From the NCBI RefSeq assembly GCF_009811315.1, contig NZ_BLID01000013.1, positions 31,881-95,880 of the forward strand: a DNA stretch of 64,000 nucleotides. The letters run 5' to 3'. The DNA comes from Vibrio atypicus (GTDB taxonomy: Bacteria; Pseudomonadota; Gammaproteobacteria; Enterobacterales; Vibrionaceae). The notes below the pieces were generated by a model, which worked only from the letters and a program-made list of their open reading frames with translations, was not told the DNA's origin and did no database searches. Shown here one piece after another: positions 19,088 through 27,258 of this stretch. The position numbers were made by a program, and so were the translations under genes. The number at the start of each line of letters is the position of its first letter. Position 1 is the first letter of the stretch.

Positions 19088-19339
19088 ATGTTTGATCCAA
19101 AGAAACTAGAGCAAATCGCTAAACAGATTCACGATTCTATGCCAGCACCAGTCAAAGAGCTGGGTTCTGATGTAGACCAAAAAGTTCGCCAAGTCATTCA
19201 AGGTCAGCTAAACAAGCTAGACGTTGTTAGCCGCGAAGAGTTCGATGTACAGACACAAGTACTGCTTCGCACTCGCCAAAAGCTAACAGAAATGGAAAAG
19301 AAATTGGCTGATTTAGAAGAGAAGCTAGCAGATAAGTAA
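19088..19339 (+). CDS. ubiK: Ubiquinone biosynthesis accessory factor UbiK (BMFP/YqiC family)
   Basis: This 83-residue protein is of the BMFP domain family: an amphipathic N-terminal helix (FDPKKLEQIAKQIHDSMP) and a C-terminal heptad-repeat coiled coil (about 50-82). UbiK forms a complex with UbiJ and helps the Ubi metabolon under aerobic conditions. The ubiJ partner gene is also in this window at 37.8 kb. SD: AGGAG about 13 nt before the ATG. It is a single-gene unit with its own terminator. Confidence 0.85.
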   Translation: MFDPKKLEQIAKQIHDSMPAPVKELGSDVDQKVRQVIQGQLNKLDVVSREEFDVQTQVLLRTRQKLTEMEKKLADLEEKLADK

Positions 19340-19362
19340 GCTGAAAAGCTTGAAAATCCTGA

Positions 19363-19392
19363 GGGCTGACGTGAAAACGTCGGCCTTTTTTA
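19363..19392 (+). terminator. Terminator of ubiK
   Basis: GGGCTGACGT pairs with ACGTCGGCC-like sequence around GAAA, followed by six T. Confidence 0.85.
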
Positions 19393-19414
19393 TTGTCACC
19401 TTCAAAAACGAGGG

Positions 19415-19490
19415 ATAAGTAAATTGGGGATCTCTTATCATGGGTTGAGAACCATTGGAGATTCCCTATTTGCTTCTTTGTCAGTCCAGG
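19415..19490. repeat. Possible degenerate copy of a Vibrio palindromic repeat
   Basis: GGGGATCTC and GAGATTCCC lie about 35 bp apart in inverted orientation, with remnants resembling the better-preserved repeat at 22397-22491 (which has GAGATTCCCGA). The interval 19340-19791 contains no gene; besides this repeat it holds two terminators and an ERIC-like element. Confidence 0.35.
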
Positions 19491-19532
19491 AAGTAACGAT
19501 GCTTAACGACTTTAGCTCAACGCTCAAAAACA

Positions 19533-19568
19533 AAAAAGGGCTTGGTCAACGGCGACCAAGCCCTTTTA
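19533..19568. terminator. Terminator of ilvC (bidirectional)
   Basis: AAAAGGGCTTGGTC pairs with GACCAAGCCCTTTT, loop six bases, with six T on the minus strand. Confidence 0.88.
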
Positions 19569-19690
19569 ATTAGATGTTGTGTTTTATTTTGTACTTATCG
19601 ACCCCAATCTATCTGGAGTTCTTACTGCTTTGCTTTAATGCAATTACGCAGATTGTATATTCAAAGCTAAGGGCTAAGTCCCTTAGGGAA

Positions 19691-19795
19691 CTAATTACGC
19701 TGAATTAAGGTTTCATTTCTAGGAGAAGGCGCGGAGTTTACGATAGTAAATGAGCACTTTCGACACCGAAATGGAACCTTAAGGCAAGTAATTAG
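19691..19795. repeat. ERIC-like palindromic element overlapping the ilvC stop codon
   Basis: Two nested inverted repeats define a 105-bp element. The outer arms are CTAATTAC / GTAATTAG (19691-19698, 19788-19795). The inner 15-bp arms are at 19705-19719 and 19768-19782 with one G-T wobble. The centre has GGAGTTTACGATAGTAAATG, closely resembling the ERIC core GGAGCTTACATAAGTAAGTG. ERIC elements are known in Vibrio. The outer right arm includes the last bases of ilvC. Confidence 0.65.
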
Positions 19796-21276
19796 CCGCC
19801 TACCGCGATGTTCTTCATATCAGTCATGTAACCACGTAGCTCTTCACCGATGTACTCAACTGGGTGATTACGGATAGCATCGTTTACTGCGATTAGCGTA
19901 GCGTTATCTACTTGATTAGATGTTTCACCTAGACCTTTACCGATAACGTCTGTTGATACTGATGGCATGAACTTCTCACGCAGTAGCGGAGTTGCTACGT
20001 TAGCGAATAGGTAGTTACCGTATTCCGCTGTATCTGAGATTACTACGTTCATTTCGTATAGACGCTTACGTGCTACTGTGTTTGCAATTAGTGGTAGCTC
20101 GTGTAGTGACTCGTAGTACGCTGACTCATCGATGATGCCCGATGCTGTCATTGCTTCGAATGCTAGTTCAACGCCAGCGCGAACCATTGCCACTAGTAGA
20201 ATGCCGTTATCGAAGTACTCTTGCTCTGAGATTTCCACATCACTTGCTGGGTAGTTTTCAAATGCTGTTTCACCAGTCTCTTCACGCCAGCCTAGTAGGT
20301 TTGCATCGTCGTTCGCCCAGTCAGCCATCATAGTGCTTGAGAACTCACCAGTGATGATGTCATCCATGTGCTTGTTGTAAAGCGGACGCATTAGCTCTTT
20401 AAGCTCTTCAGAAAGTTCGAATGCTTTTACTTTTGCTGGGTTTGATAGACGGTCCATCATGTGCGTAATGCCACCGAATTTCAGTGCTTCTGTGATGGTT
20501 TCCCAACCGTACTGTAGAAGTTTACCTGCGTAGCTTGGGTCAATGCCGTCAGCGATCATCTTCTCGTAAGAAACGATAGAACCCGCTTGTAGCATGCCAC
20601 ATAGAATAGTTTGCTCACCCATTAGGTCAGATTTAACTTCTGCAACGAATGAAGACTCTAGACAACCTGCGCGGTGACCACCTGTACCTGCCGCCCATGC
20701 TTTCGCGATATCCCAACCTTCACCTTTTGGATCGTTCTCTGGGTGAACAGCGATTAGCGTTGGAACGCCGAAGCCACGCTTGTACTCTTCACGAACTTCT
20801 GTACCTGGACACTTAGGTGCAACCATGACAACCGTTAGGTCTTTACGGATTTGCATGCCCTCTTCAACCACGTTAAATCCGTGTGAGTAACCTAGTGCTG
20901 CGCCTTCTTTCATTAGCGGCATTACCGTTTCTACAACGTTAGTGTGCTGCTTATCTGGAGTCAGGTTGATTACTAGATCTGCTTCTGGGATTAGCGTTTC
21001 GTAGCTTGCTACTTCAAAACCGTTCTCTTTTGCGTTTTTGTATGACTGACGCTGCTCGTCAATCGCTGCCTGACGTAGTGCATATGCTACGTTTAGGCCC
21101 GAATCACGCATGTTTAGACCTTGGTTTAGGCCTTGAGCACCACAACCGACAATAACCACTTTCTTACCTTTAAGGTAATCTGCTTCTGTAGCAAACTCGC
21201 TACGGTCCATAAAGCGACAGCGACCTAGTTGGTCTAGCTGCTCACGTAGGTTTAAAGTATTGAAATAGTTAGCCAT
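19792..21276 (-). CDS. ilvC: Ketol-acid reductoisomerase (acetohydroxyacid isomeroreductase)
   Basis: This 494-residue long-form (class II) KARI catalyses isomerisation and NADPH-dependent reduction of acetolactate or acetohydroxybutyrate in valine, isoleucine and leucine synthesis. It has the N-terminal YFNTLNLREQLDQLGRCRFM signature of the enteric type, a Rossmann motif VVIVGCGAQGLNQGLNMRDSG (about 35-55) and a duplicated C-terminal knotted domain. It is transcribed divergently from ilvY, whose product with bound inducer activates it in E. coli. The terminator lies 220 bp downstream, beyond an ERIC-like element that could affect mRNA stability. Confidence 0.96.
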   Translation of the reverse strand: MANYFNTLNLREQLDQLGRCRFMDRSEFATEADYLKGKKVVIVGCGAQGLNQGLNMRDSGLNVAYALRQAAIDEQRQSYKNAKENGFEVASYETLIPEADLVINLTPDKQHTNVVETVMPLMKEGAALGYSHGFNVVEEGMQIRKDLTVVMVAPKCPGTEVREEYKRGFGVPTLIAVHPENDPKGEGWDIAKAWAAGTGGHRAGCLESSFVAEVKSDLMGEQTILCGMLQAGSIVSYEKMIADGIDPSYAGKLLQYGWETITEALKFGGITHMMDRLSNPAKVKAFELSEELKELMRPLYNKHMDDIITGEFSSTMMADWANDDANLLGWREETGETAFENYPASDVEISEQEYFDNGILLVAMVRAGVELAFEAMTASGIIDESAYYESLHELPLIANTVARKRLYEMNVVISDTAEYGNYLFANVATPLLREKFMPSVSTDVIGKGLGETSNQVDNATLIAVNDAIRNHPVEYIGEELRGYMTDMKNIAVGG

Positions 21277-21387
21277 TGGGCGCTCCTTTAGAGAATTTTT
21301 CCATTGAGGTCGGTCGTTTTCTTACCGAATGAGTTCATACTAAATCAGACAAATGATTGCTTAAAGTGATATATTCACAATTAGTAA

Positions 21388-21402
21388 TTGCAATTAATGC
21401 AA
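21388..21402 (+). promoter_or_regulatory. Probable IlvY operator
   Basis: TTGCAATTAATGCAA is a perfect TTGC-N7-GCAA dyad fitting the LysR-type T-N11-A rule, in the divergent ilvC-ilvY promoter region. Its position inside the longest possible ilvY frame argues that translation starts downstream, at 21421. Confidence 0.65.
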
Positions 21403-21420
21403 CAAGGATGTGACCCTTTC

Positions 21421-22311
21421 ATGAACATTAAATGTCTGCAGTTGTTCATTCATCTGTGTGATAGTAAAAGCTTTGCCAAGACCGCTTCTGCAATGCATAT
21501 CAGCCCCTCCGCTCTCAGCCGTCAGATTCAAAAGTTGGAAAACGACACCAACCAAGTGCTGTTTGTGCGTGACAATCGGAGTGTGGATCTCACACCGGCA
21601 GCAAAAAAGCTTCTGCCCGTTGCGATGAAGATTTTGGGGGAATGGCAAAACTACAATGCACAACTAAAAGGCCATGAAGAAGAACTCAAAGGCGAAATTC
21701 GCCTGTTTTGTTCTGTCACCGCTAGCTATAGCCACCTGCCTGAGTTGTTGTCTGAGTTTCGTCTTCAACACCCTTTTATTGAATTCAAGCTTTCAACCGG
21801 TGACCCCGCTCAAGCCATTGGTAAAGTCCTCGCCGATGAAGCTGATATCGCAATTTCAGCGCAGCCAGAACAGCTGCCTGCTCGAATTGAATTTGAAACC
21901 ATCAGTGAGATTCCCCTCTCGGTAATCGCTCCGATCGGAGTCAGCAACTTCGCTGAAGAACTACAAAAAGATAAGCCAGATTGGTCTTCGATTCCTTTTA
22001 TTGTTCCTGAGTCAGGTACCGCCAGAGACCGCGCCAATGCTTGGTTCAAGACTATGAAGATCAAACCAACCATCTACGCACAAGTATCCGGTCACGAGGC
22101 AATTGTTAGTATGGTGGCACTTGGGTGCGGCGTAGGCATTGCGCCTGATGTGGTGATCAATAACAGCCCAGTAAAAGAAAAGATTCAACGCCTTAAAGTG
22201 GCATCCATTAAGCCCTTTAAGCTTGGGGTCTGCTGTAAGCGTTCGCAACTAGAGAACCCATTAATAAATGCGCTATGGGAAATGGCTCACGACACCTATA
22301 TCGCGCCCTAG
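21421..22311 (+). CDS. ilvY: LysR-family activator of ilvC, IlvY
   Basis: This 296-residue protein (from the ATG at 21421) has an N-terminal winged HTH (CLQLFIHLCDSKSFAKTASAMHISPSALSRQIQKLE) and a C-terminal effector-binding domain. Sequence and divergent position next to ilvC match IlvY, which senses acetolactate or acetohydroxybutyrate and activates ilvC. An upstream in-frame TTG at 21388 would add 11 residues, but it lies inside the operator dyad and the E. coli protein aligns from the chosen ATG. A terminator follows at 22329-22369. Confidence 0.9.
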   Translation: MNIKCLQLFIHLCDSKSFAKTASAMHISPSALSRQIQKLENDTNQVLFVRDNRSVDLTPAAKKLLPVAMKILGEWQNYNAQLKGHEEELKGEIRLFCSVTASYSHLPELLSEFRLQHPFIEFKLSTGDPAQAIGKVLADEADIAISAQPEQLPARIEFETISEIPLSVIAPIGVSNFAEELQKDKPDWSSIPFIVPESGTARDRANAWFKTMKIKPTIYAQVSGHEAIVSMVALGCGVGIAPDVVINNSPVKEKIQRLKVASIKPFKLGVCCKRSQLENPLINALWEMAHDTYIAP

Positions 22312-22328
22312 CTTACCTCCAGATACAA

Positions 22329-22369
22329 CAAAGCCACCGTTTTCAGATAAAAGAAAGACGGTGGCTTTT
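22329..22369 (+). terminator. Terminator of ilvY
   Basis: AAAGCCACCGT pairs with ACGGTGGCTTT, loop about 17 nt, followed by T-run. Confidence 0.75.
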
Positions 22370-22396
22370 GATATAGGCAACTTTCTAACACTCTGT

Positions 22397-22491
22397 CGTC
22401 ATTTCCGAGAAGGAGGAAAGACTGAGTTGGAAACCTCTAATCGCTTGATGAGATTCCCGACTACACGACTTCGTCGCTATCGGCAATGACG
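22397..22491. repeat. MITE-like palindromic intergenic repeat
   Basis: A 95-bp non-coding block is bounded by near-perfect 12-bp terminal inverted repeats (CGTCATTTCCGA at the left, TCGGCAATGACG at the right) and holds an internal GAGATTCCCGACTA. CGTCATTCCCG...GGGAATCTC-type repeats of this size are common between Vibrio genes. It sits between convergent ilvY and hemN. Confidence 0.6.
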
Positions 22492-22497
22492 TAGAAA

Positions 22498-23886
22498 TTA
22501 GATCACTCTAGAGAACTGCTGCTGCCTAGCCTTAGCCCTTAAATACTTATCGAAACACATACAGATGTTACGAATCAGTAGGCGACCACGTAAAGTCACG
22601 CGAATTTCTTTCTCATCGACTTCAACCAGTTCATCGTTAATGAACGTTTGTAGCAGGCCTAAATCTTCTTTGAAGTAACCATTAAAGTCGACACTGAATT
22701 CCGACTCAATCATGGTTTTATCTAGCTTAAAGTTACAAATCAGCTGCTTGATCACTTCACGGCGCAGTAAGTCATCACTATCTAGTGCAACCCCTTTCCA
22801 CAAGGCATGGCGCTGGTCATTCACCTGAGCATAGTACTTTTTCAGCTCTTTCTGGTTTTGCGCATACGCGTCACCAATCATCGAAATCGCGGATACACCA
22901 AAACCAACCAAATCCGCTTCACCTTGTGTGGTATAGCCTTGGAAATTTCGATGTAGTACGCCTTCACGTTGCGCCACAGCCAGTTCATCATCAGGTAGAG
23001 CAAAATGGTCCATACCGATAAACTGATACTCAGCATCAGTCAGCGTTGCAATGGTATCTTGTAAGATCGCCATTTTCTCTTCAGCAATCGGCAAATCTTC
23101 ATCTTTAATCTTACGCTGCGCAGCAAACAGTTGCGGCATATGAGCATAGTTAAATACAGACAAGCGACCTGGCTTCATTTCCAATACTTGCTTGAGCGTT
23201 GCTGCAAATGAATCTTTAGTTTGCTTTGGTAGGCCGTAAATCAAATCGAGATTGGTAGAACGGAAACCAAGCTGTTTCGCTCGCTCAACCATTGCGAAGA
23301 TAAACTCTTCATCTTGTTCACGGTTTACTAGTTTCTGAACTTCTTTGTTGAAGTCCTGAACACCAATACTTAAGCGGTTAAACCCTTCGCCACGTAAGTG
23401 ATCCAACATATCGAGCTCAATCTCACGAGGGTCAACTTCGATACTGATTTCAGCGTCACCAGTAAAGAAAAACTCTCCGCGAAGAATCGCCATCAATCGG
23501 CTGATCTGTGCTTTGGTCAAAAACGTTGGAGTACCGCCACCAAAGTGAAGTTGGGTCACTTCACGACCTTGTAGCAGTGCTGCTCGCGTGCGGATCTCTT
23601 GCTCTAACACATCCAAGTACTCGTCCGCTTTATGCGCATGACGGGTGATCACTTTATTACAGCCACAGTAATAGCAAAGCTTGTGGCAGAAAGGGATGTG
23701 GATATAAAGAGAGAGTGGACGCTCTGGATACTGAGTACAAGCCATATCATAGTCGGCCACCGTAAACGCCTCATGGAACTCTAAGGCTGTTGGATACGAG
23801 GTGTAGCGAGGACCTGAATAGTTGTACTTATCAAGAACGGCTTGATCCCAGACAATTTGTTGGCTTGCGACGACAGGCTGCGACAT
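22498..23886 (-). CDS. hemN: Oxygen-independent coproporphyrinogen III oxidase
   Basis: This 462-residue radical SAM enzyme decarboxylates coproporphyrinogen III to protoporphyrinogen IX without oxygen, the anaerobic step of heme synthesis. It has the YNYSGPRYTSYPTA N-terminus of true HemN, and the 4Fe-4S motif with Cys67, Cys71 and Cys74 plus Cys76 (HIPFCHKLCYYCGC). GGGTPTF and IEVDPRE motifs lie in the radical SAM barrel, with the C-terminal HemN domain after that. Full length separates it from the shorter HemW. It is a single-gene unit; I found no FNR box upstream. Confidence 0.94.
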   Translation of the reverse strand: MSQPVVASQQIVWDQAVLDKYNYSGPRYTSYPTALEFHEAFTVADYDMACTQYPERPLSLYIHIPFCHKLCYYCGCNKVITRHAHKADEYLDVLEQEIRTRAALLQGREVTQLHFGGGTPTFLTKAQISRLMAILRGEFFFTGDAEISIEVDPREIELDMLDHLRGEGFNRLSIGVQDFNKEVQKLVNREQDEEFIFAMVERAKQLGFRSTNLDLIYGLPKQTKDSFAATLKQVLEMKPGRLSVFNYAHMPQLFAAQRKIKDEDLPIAEEKMAILQDTIATLTDAEYQFIGMDHFALPDDELAVAQREGVLHRNFQGYTTQGEADLVGFGVSAISMIGDAYAQNQKELKKYYAQVNDQRHALWKGVALDSDDLLRREVIKQLICNFKLDKTMIESEFSVDFNGYFKEDLGLLQTFINDELVEVDEKEIRVTLRGRLLIRNICMCFDKYLRAKARQQQFSRVI

Positions 23887-24018
23887 GATGGTATTTCCGT
23901 TTAGGCTTTAGTACTTATTTGACTCAACGAGCCATTGAAATTAGCAGGCTATTTTGCCACACCTAAGTAATACAAGGCGGAGGGCAAGCTGCTTTTTGAG
24001 CAGTAATACTCAGAATTG

Positions 24019-24060
24019 ATAACTCGATCACTTACCCTAAAGTGTAAGCGATCGAGTTAT
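24019..24060. repeat. Strong hairpin between hemN and the DUF2489 gene
   Basis: ATAACTCGATC and GATCGAGTTAT form an 11-bp stem extended by CTTAC/GTAAG, loop about 8 nt. There is no T-run on either side, so it is not a standard terminator. It may protect the 3' end of the minus-strand mRNA. Confidence 0.55.
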
Positions 24061-24072
24061 AAAAGTATCAAT

Positions 24073-24561
24073 CTAGATCATTTGAATATTGATCTGATTG
24101 TTAAGAGGCTGAACTTTCTTTTTTAGACGCTTCAATTCTTCAACAATCGAATCTTGAAGGCGAGATTCTGCCTTGTGGCGCTCAAGATTCTGCTTCATGC
24201 GATCTTTCTTCGCGAGTGTTTGACGCTCTTCACCGCGAGCCATATCTTTTACAATATGAAAAAGCTCTGCGGTTGCCGGGTATTCTGCATCGAAATCAAC
24301 ACGCTCTTCACCTTGAACATGATCCATGATGTTATAGACACGAATGCTGATCTCAGAGAGGTCACACTGACCCTGAATACCCGCCATACAAAGAATATGA
24401 ACGTTCTCATAGATATTAGCATTGCGTTTCTCAATCGCTAATTTCTTATGCTGCAGCTGCAATTCCTTTTGCTTCTTGAGTTGGAGCAGAAGGTAACCCG
24501 CATATGACGCTAAGCCGAGAATAATTACTCCACCTGCAATGGCTAACAAGGTTACATTCAT
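24073..24561 (-). CDS. DUF2489 membrane-anchored protein
   Basis: This 162-residue protein has one N-terminal membrane span (about 4-26) and a cytoplasmic helical domain with a conserved cysteine pair in HILCMAGIQGQC. It belongs to the DUF2489 family, usually found next to yihI; function is unknown. The frame could begin 6 nt earlier at a GTG (24567), just after the yihI stop. The ATG at 24561 has better spacing from AGGGT and matches related proteins as I remember them. It is probably co-transcribed with yihI and the methyltransferase. Confidence 0.8.
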   Translation of the reverse strand: MNVTLLAIAGGVIILGLASYAGYLLLQLKKQKELQLQHKKLAIEKRNANIYENVHILCMAGIQGQCDLSEISIRVYNIMDHVQGEERVDFDAEYPATAELFHIVKDMARGEERQTLAKKDRMKQNLERHKAESRLQDSIVEELKRLKKKVQPLNNQINIQMI

Positions 24562-24569
24562 CTGCACAT

Positions 24570-25115
24570 CTACCCTTTAAACTGGTCGAGGTCTAAATCT
24601 TCAAACTGAGAAAGAAGTTCATCATCTGAACCGGCTTTCTTACGAGATTCACTCTCTACTGGCATTGCTTCTTCAAACTCTTCGTCATCTTCATAGATGC
24701 CAAGTTGCTTCATCAGAGCTTCAATGCGCGCTAGCTTCTCATCTACGTATTTCTGTAGACCTGCACCTAGGTTTTCACCTTCATCGATACGATCGAGCAA
24801 CACGTTAAGTTGCGCGTCATTTTCCAGCATCTCAAGTTCTTTTTCAGCACTGATACGGCGCTCAGCTTTGTTTAGCTTCTTCGCTGGTTCAACAATCAAA
24901 GGAATCTTTTTCTTGCTGCCTAAACGTGGATCACGCTGTTGGCCATTACCTTGATGTTTATTCTGCTTTTCGTCTGAATTGCGGTTACCCGTCTTCAAAC
25001 CTTTGCGCTTTTTGTCTTTTTTACGTAGACGGCCTTCAACGTCTGATTGCGTACGATTACGTACAACGACCACGTCGCTATTGCCACCTGAACGGACTTT
25101 TTTATTACGGCTCAT
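24570..25115 (-). CDS. yihI: Der GTPase-activating protein YihI
   Basis: This 181-residue protein has a long, very basic, disordered N-terminus (RNKKVRSGG, KKDKKRKGLK) followed by an acidic helical region (about 88-140) and an acidic tail. YihI stimulates GTP hydrolysis by Der (EngA), a 50S ribosome assembly GTPase. Synteny agrees, since E. coli also has yihI, a Csr RNA and yihA (engB) in this order. The start codon overlaps the stop of the upstream methyltransferase by one base (TAATG), indicating translational coupling. Confidence 0.9.
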   Translation of the reverse strand: MSRNKKVRSGGNSDVVVVRNRTQSDVEGRLRKKDKKRKGLKTGNRNSDEKQNKHQGNGQQRDPRLGSKKKIPLIVEPAKKLNKAERRISAEKELEMLENDAQLNVLLDRIDEGENLGAGLQKYVDEKLARIEALMKQLGIYEDDEEFEEAMPVESESRKKAGSDDELLSQFEDLDLDQFKG

Positions 25116-25756
25116 TACTGGGCTTTCCTCAGTAAAATTACATCATTACCAATAAATTCAAGCTCGAGCTGATCCCGCTCTGCCAAATATTGAAACGTTT
25201 TTTGGCTAAAAAAGATCACATGCGTTTGATCATTTTTATAGTGCCAAGAAGCAAACGCTTCAACATCGATAACCATTTTGGTCATAAGACCAATCCAGCC
25301 ACCGGGCTTAACTAAATTCAACCATTGCTGCCACACAGTGTTAGGGTCATAAAGATGTTCTATCACTTCTGTAGCTGTCATAAAGTCATACGATTGCTCT
25401 AACACCGACTTATCTGGGTGATAGTAAATATCATATAAACTCATGGTATGCCCCTGCTCTTGCAACATTAAAGATAACGTTGGTCCAGGGCCACAACCAA
25501 AATCGATCCCGTGAGATGCAGGTGCAATACGCGCTAATATCGGATCAGCAACCCGAGATAAGAAGCGTCGATAGCCTTCATCAGTTGGATTATTTTCGTG
25601 TAAATCATAGTGTGCTTTTTCTGCTTGTGCATCGAGACGTTGATCTGGATGAACAAAAACCAATTCACACTGCTGACACTGAAGATATTCGCGTCGCTTG
25701 TCAGCAAAGTAATGCTGAGTATCCAAGCTGTGACAAAGGGGACAAGTGTGCATCAT
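25115..25756 (-). CDS. Class I SAM-dependent methyltransferase with N-terminal zinc ribbon
   Basis: This 213-residue protein has a short zinc-ribbon at the start (CPLCH at residues 5-9 and CQQC near 27-30) and then a Rossmann methyltransferase fold. Motif I is HGIDFGCGPGPTLSLML, followed by acidic SLYDIYYHP and MTATEVIEHLYDP. The Methyltransf_23 family is the likely home; the substrate is unknown. It is first in a three-gene minus-strand unit with yihI (one-base overlap) and DUF2489. Coupling to yihI suggests, but does not show, a link to ribosome assembly. Confidence 0.8.
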   Translation of the reverse strand: MMHTCPLCHSLDTQHYFADKRREYLQCQQCELVFVHPDQRLDAQAEKAHYDLHENNPTDEGYRRFLSRVADPILARIAPASHGIDFGCGPGPTLSLMLQEQGHTMSLYDIYYHPDKSVLEQSYDFMTATEVIEHLYDPNTVWQQWLNLVKPGGWIGLMTKMVIDVEAFASWHYKNDQTHVIFFSQKTFQYLAERDQLELEFIGNDVILLRKAQ

Positions 25757-25875
25757 TACATCCTCAAACAGGGATGCGAAACATACCAGAAAGTCAGGTT
25801 AGAGTGGAGTACTATTGTGCAAATATTCAGCGATTTTGAAAAATATTCCTCAATACGCAGTGAATTCGACCAATA

Positions 25876-26218
25876 TAAAAAAAGCGATAGGGTTAACTAT
25901 CGCTTTCTAAATGCCTTGCGGCCAAACTGTGTTGCACTGATTTGAGTGCATCAAGTATCCATTTGTTTTTGGCGCTTTCCCTGCAAAAGGTGTTTTTTTT
26001 CACCATCCTAGTGAATTTTGGCTTTCCTTTTACTTCCCGTAACTGGGCTATTCCTTAGCCTGATCCATTCCGCTGTCTTAAACCATTAGACAAGTCGACC
26101 ATCCATATCAAGTGAGTATCCTACCCACCTAGTATCCTTACTCCGACAATCAAGCGTCCTTCGCTTGCATCCTTGGAGACCTTCCTAGTCTGAAATCCTT
26201 CATCAGCGCCCTGCCGAT
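25876..26218 (-). ncRNA. CsrB/CsrC-family small RNA (CsrA sponge)
   Basis: Read on the minus strand, this about 343-nt transcript contains 16 GGA motifs between 26220 and 25921, many as AGGA, AAGGA or GGGA, the hallmark of RNAs that titrate CsrA. It ends in a strong terminator (AAAGCGATAG / CTATCGCTTT plus T-run, 25877-25906). A promoter with TTGTCC, 16 bp, TAAAGT sets the 5' end near 26218. E. coli csrC lies in the same place, between yihI and yihA. Vibrio species carry several such RNAs under VarS/VarA; which numbered copy this is cannot be told. Confidence 0.88.
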
Positions 26219-26224
26219 AACTAC

Positions 26225-26252
26225 ACTTTACTGGTTTGAGCTTTTTGGACAA
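26225..26252 (-). promoter_or_regulatory. Promoter of the Csr-family RNA
   Basis: A -35 TTGTCC (26247-26252) and -10 TAAAGT (26225-26230) are separated by 16 bp. A possible VarA/UvrY site lies farther upstream at 26346-26369 (TGTGAG ... CATACTTGCA on the minus strand), about 130-150 bp before the start, similar in distance to the E. coli arrangement. Confidence 0.5.
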
Positions 26253-26427
26253 TCTACTCTTCAAAATAATCGCGACTAATTTTTTACTATTTTTTTCCTG
26301 CTTTGTTTTTCAACAACTTAAAAGAGAGCGCGAGATATACTCACCTGCAAGTATGGCAAATATCTCACACAAGTTCGGGAGAGATAGAGAGTTGAGGCGT
26401 AAAAGCCGATGTGATCTTTGTCATACG

Positions 26428-26458
26428 AAAAAGCCCAGAGAGTTCTCTGGGCTTTTTC
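26428..26458 (-). terminator. Terminator of cytochrome c4 gene
   Basis: AAAAAGCCCAGAGA pairs with TCTCTGGGCTTTTT, loop GTTC-like, with T-run on both strands. Confidence 0.9.
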
Positions 26459-26492
26459 AATACAACTTTATGCTCGAACGAATAAGTAGGGC

Positions 26493-27110
26493 TTAGTGCA
26501 GGCCACCAACGTATTTAGAAAGTGTATCGATATCTTCATCCGTTAGCTTCTTCGCGATATCACGCATCATAGCGTTCATATCATTACCACGAGAACCGTC
26601 ACGGAATTTTTCTAACTGAGCTTTGATGTAGTCAGCATGCTGACCAGAAATTTTAGGGAAACCTGAAAGCTCAGTACCATCACCACGAGGACCATGACAA
26701 GCAATACATGCTGTTAGACCACGTTCCGCATCACCAGCAGAGTAAAGAACCTTACCTTGCTCTACGACATTTTCAGGAGTGGTGTTGTTCGAAATCGGTA
26801 ATGACGCATAGTAAGCAGAGATATCTTTCATATCTTGTTCTGTTAGTGGCATAGCCATACCACTCATTACTGGGTCGTAACGACCTTGCTTACCACCGCT
26901 GGTCATACCCAACTTGAGGTCTTTCAGCTGCTTTTCAATATACTTAGCATGCTGACCTGCAATTTTAGGGTACATAGCGAGTTGACTGTTGCCGTCAGCA
27001 CCGTGGCAGGCAACACAGGTTTGGGATTTTGCTTTACCAGCTTCGATGCTGCCTTGGGCCCACACAGAGCAGCTGGCTAAAAGACTCAAGATTAGCGCTA
27101 ATTTCTTCAT
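26493..27110 (-). CDS. Diheme cytochrome c4
   Basis: This 205-residue periplasmic protein has a signal peptide (cleavage near VWA-QG) and two homologous heme domains, each with CxxCH: CVACH (Cys32, Cys35, His36) and CIACH (Cys135, Cys138, His139). The partner methionines are in SGMAMP and in NDMNAMM. Cytochrome c4 passes electrons to terminal oxidases such as cbb3. It is divergent from engB and ends in its own strong terminator. The gene symbol is not standardised (cc4/cycA). Confidence 0.9.
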   Translation of the reverse strand: MKKLALILSLLASCSVWAQGSIEAGKAKSQTCVACHGADGNSQLAMYPKIAGQHAKYIEKQLKDLKLGMTSGGKQGRYDPVMSGMAMPLTEQDMKDISAYYASLPISNNTTPENVVEQGKVLYSAGDAERGLTACIACHGPRGDGTELSGFPKISGQHADYIKAQLEKFRDGSRGNDMNAMMRDIAKKLTDEDIDTLSKYVGGLH

Positions 27111-27258
27111 GACATTCCATTATAATTATCAAGCTTCCGGTACCACTCTGCGTTGCCACTCATGGTACAATAGGCGACCTTATGCCGAGCACGGTTATTT
27201 TACACAATTTCACAAAAAAGTAATCAATCGACTACACAAAGTCGAGATGGAGTTAACA

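Noticed and set aside
23887..23990. FNR box before hemN
   Set aside because: Only TTGACTCAA is seen, without the TTGAT-N4-ATCAA spacing.
26236..26496. 86-residue plus-strand open frame
   Set aside because: It lies over the Csr RNA promoter and a terminator, has no SD and no protein-like composition.
26989..27258. N-terminal extension of engB
   Set aside because: It would overlap the divergent cytochrome c4 gene. The GTG at 27259 has a good SD and matches known EngB N-termini.
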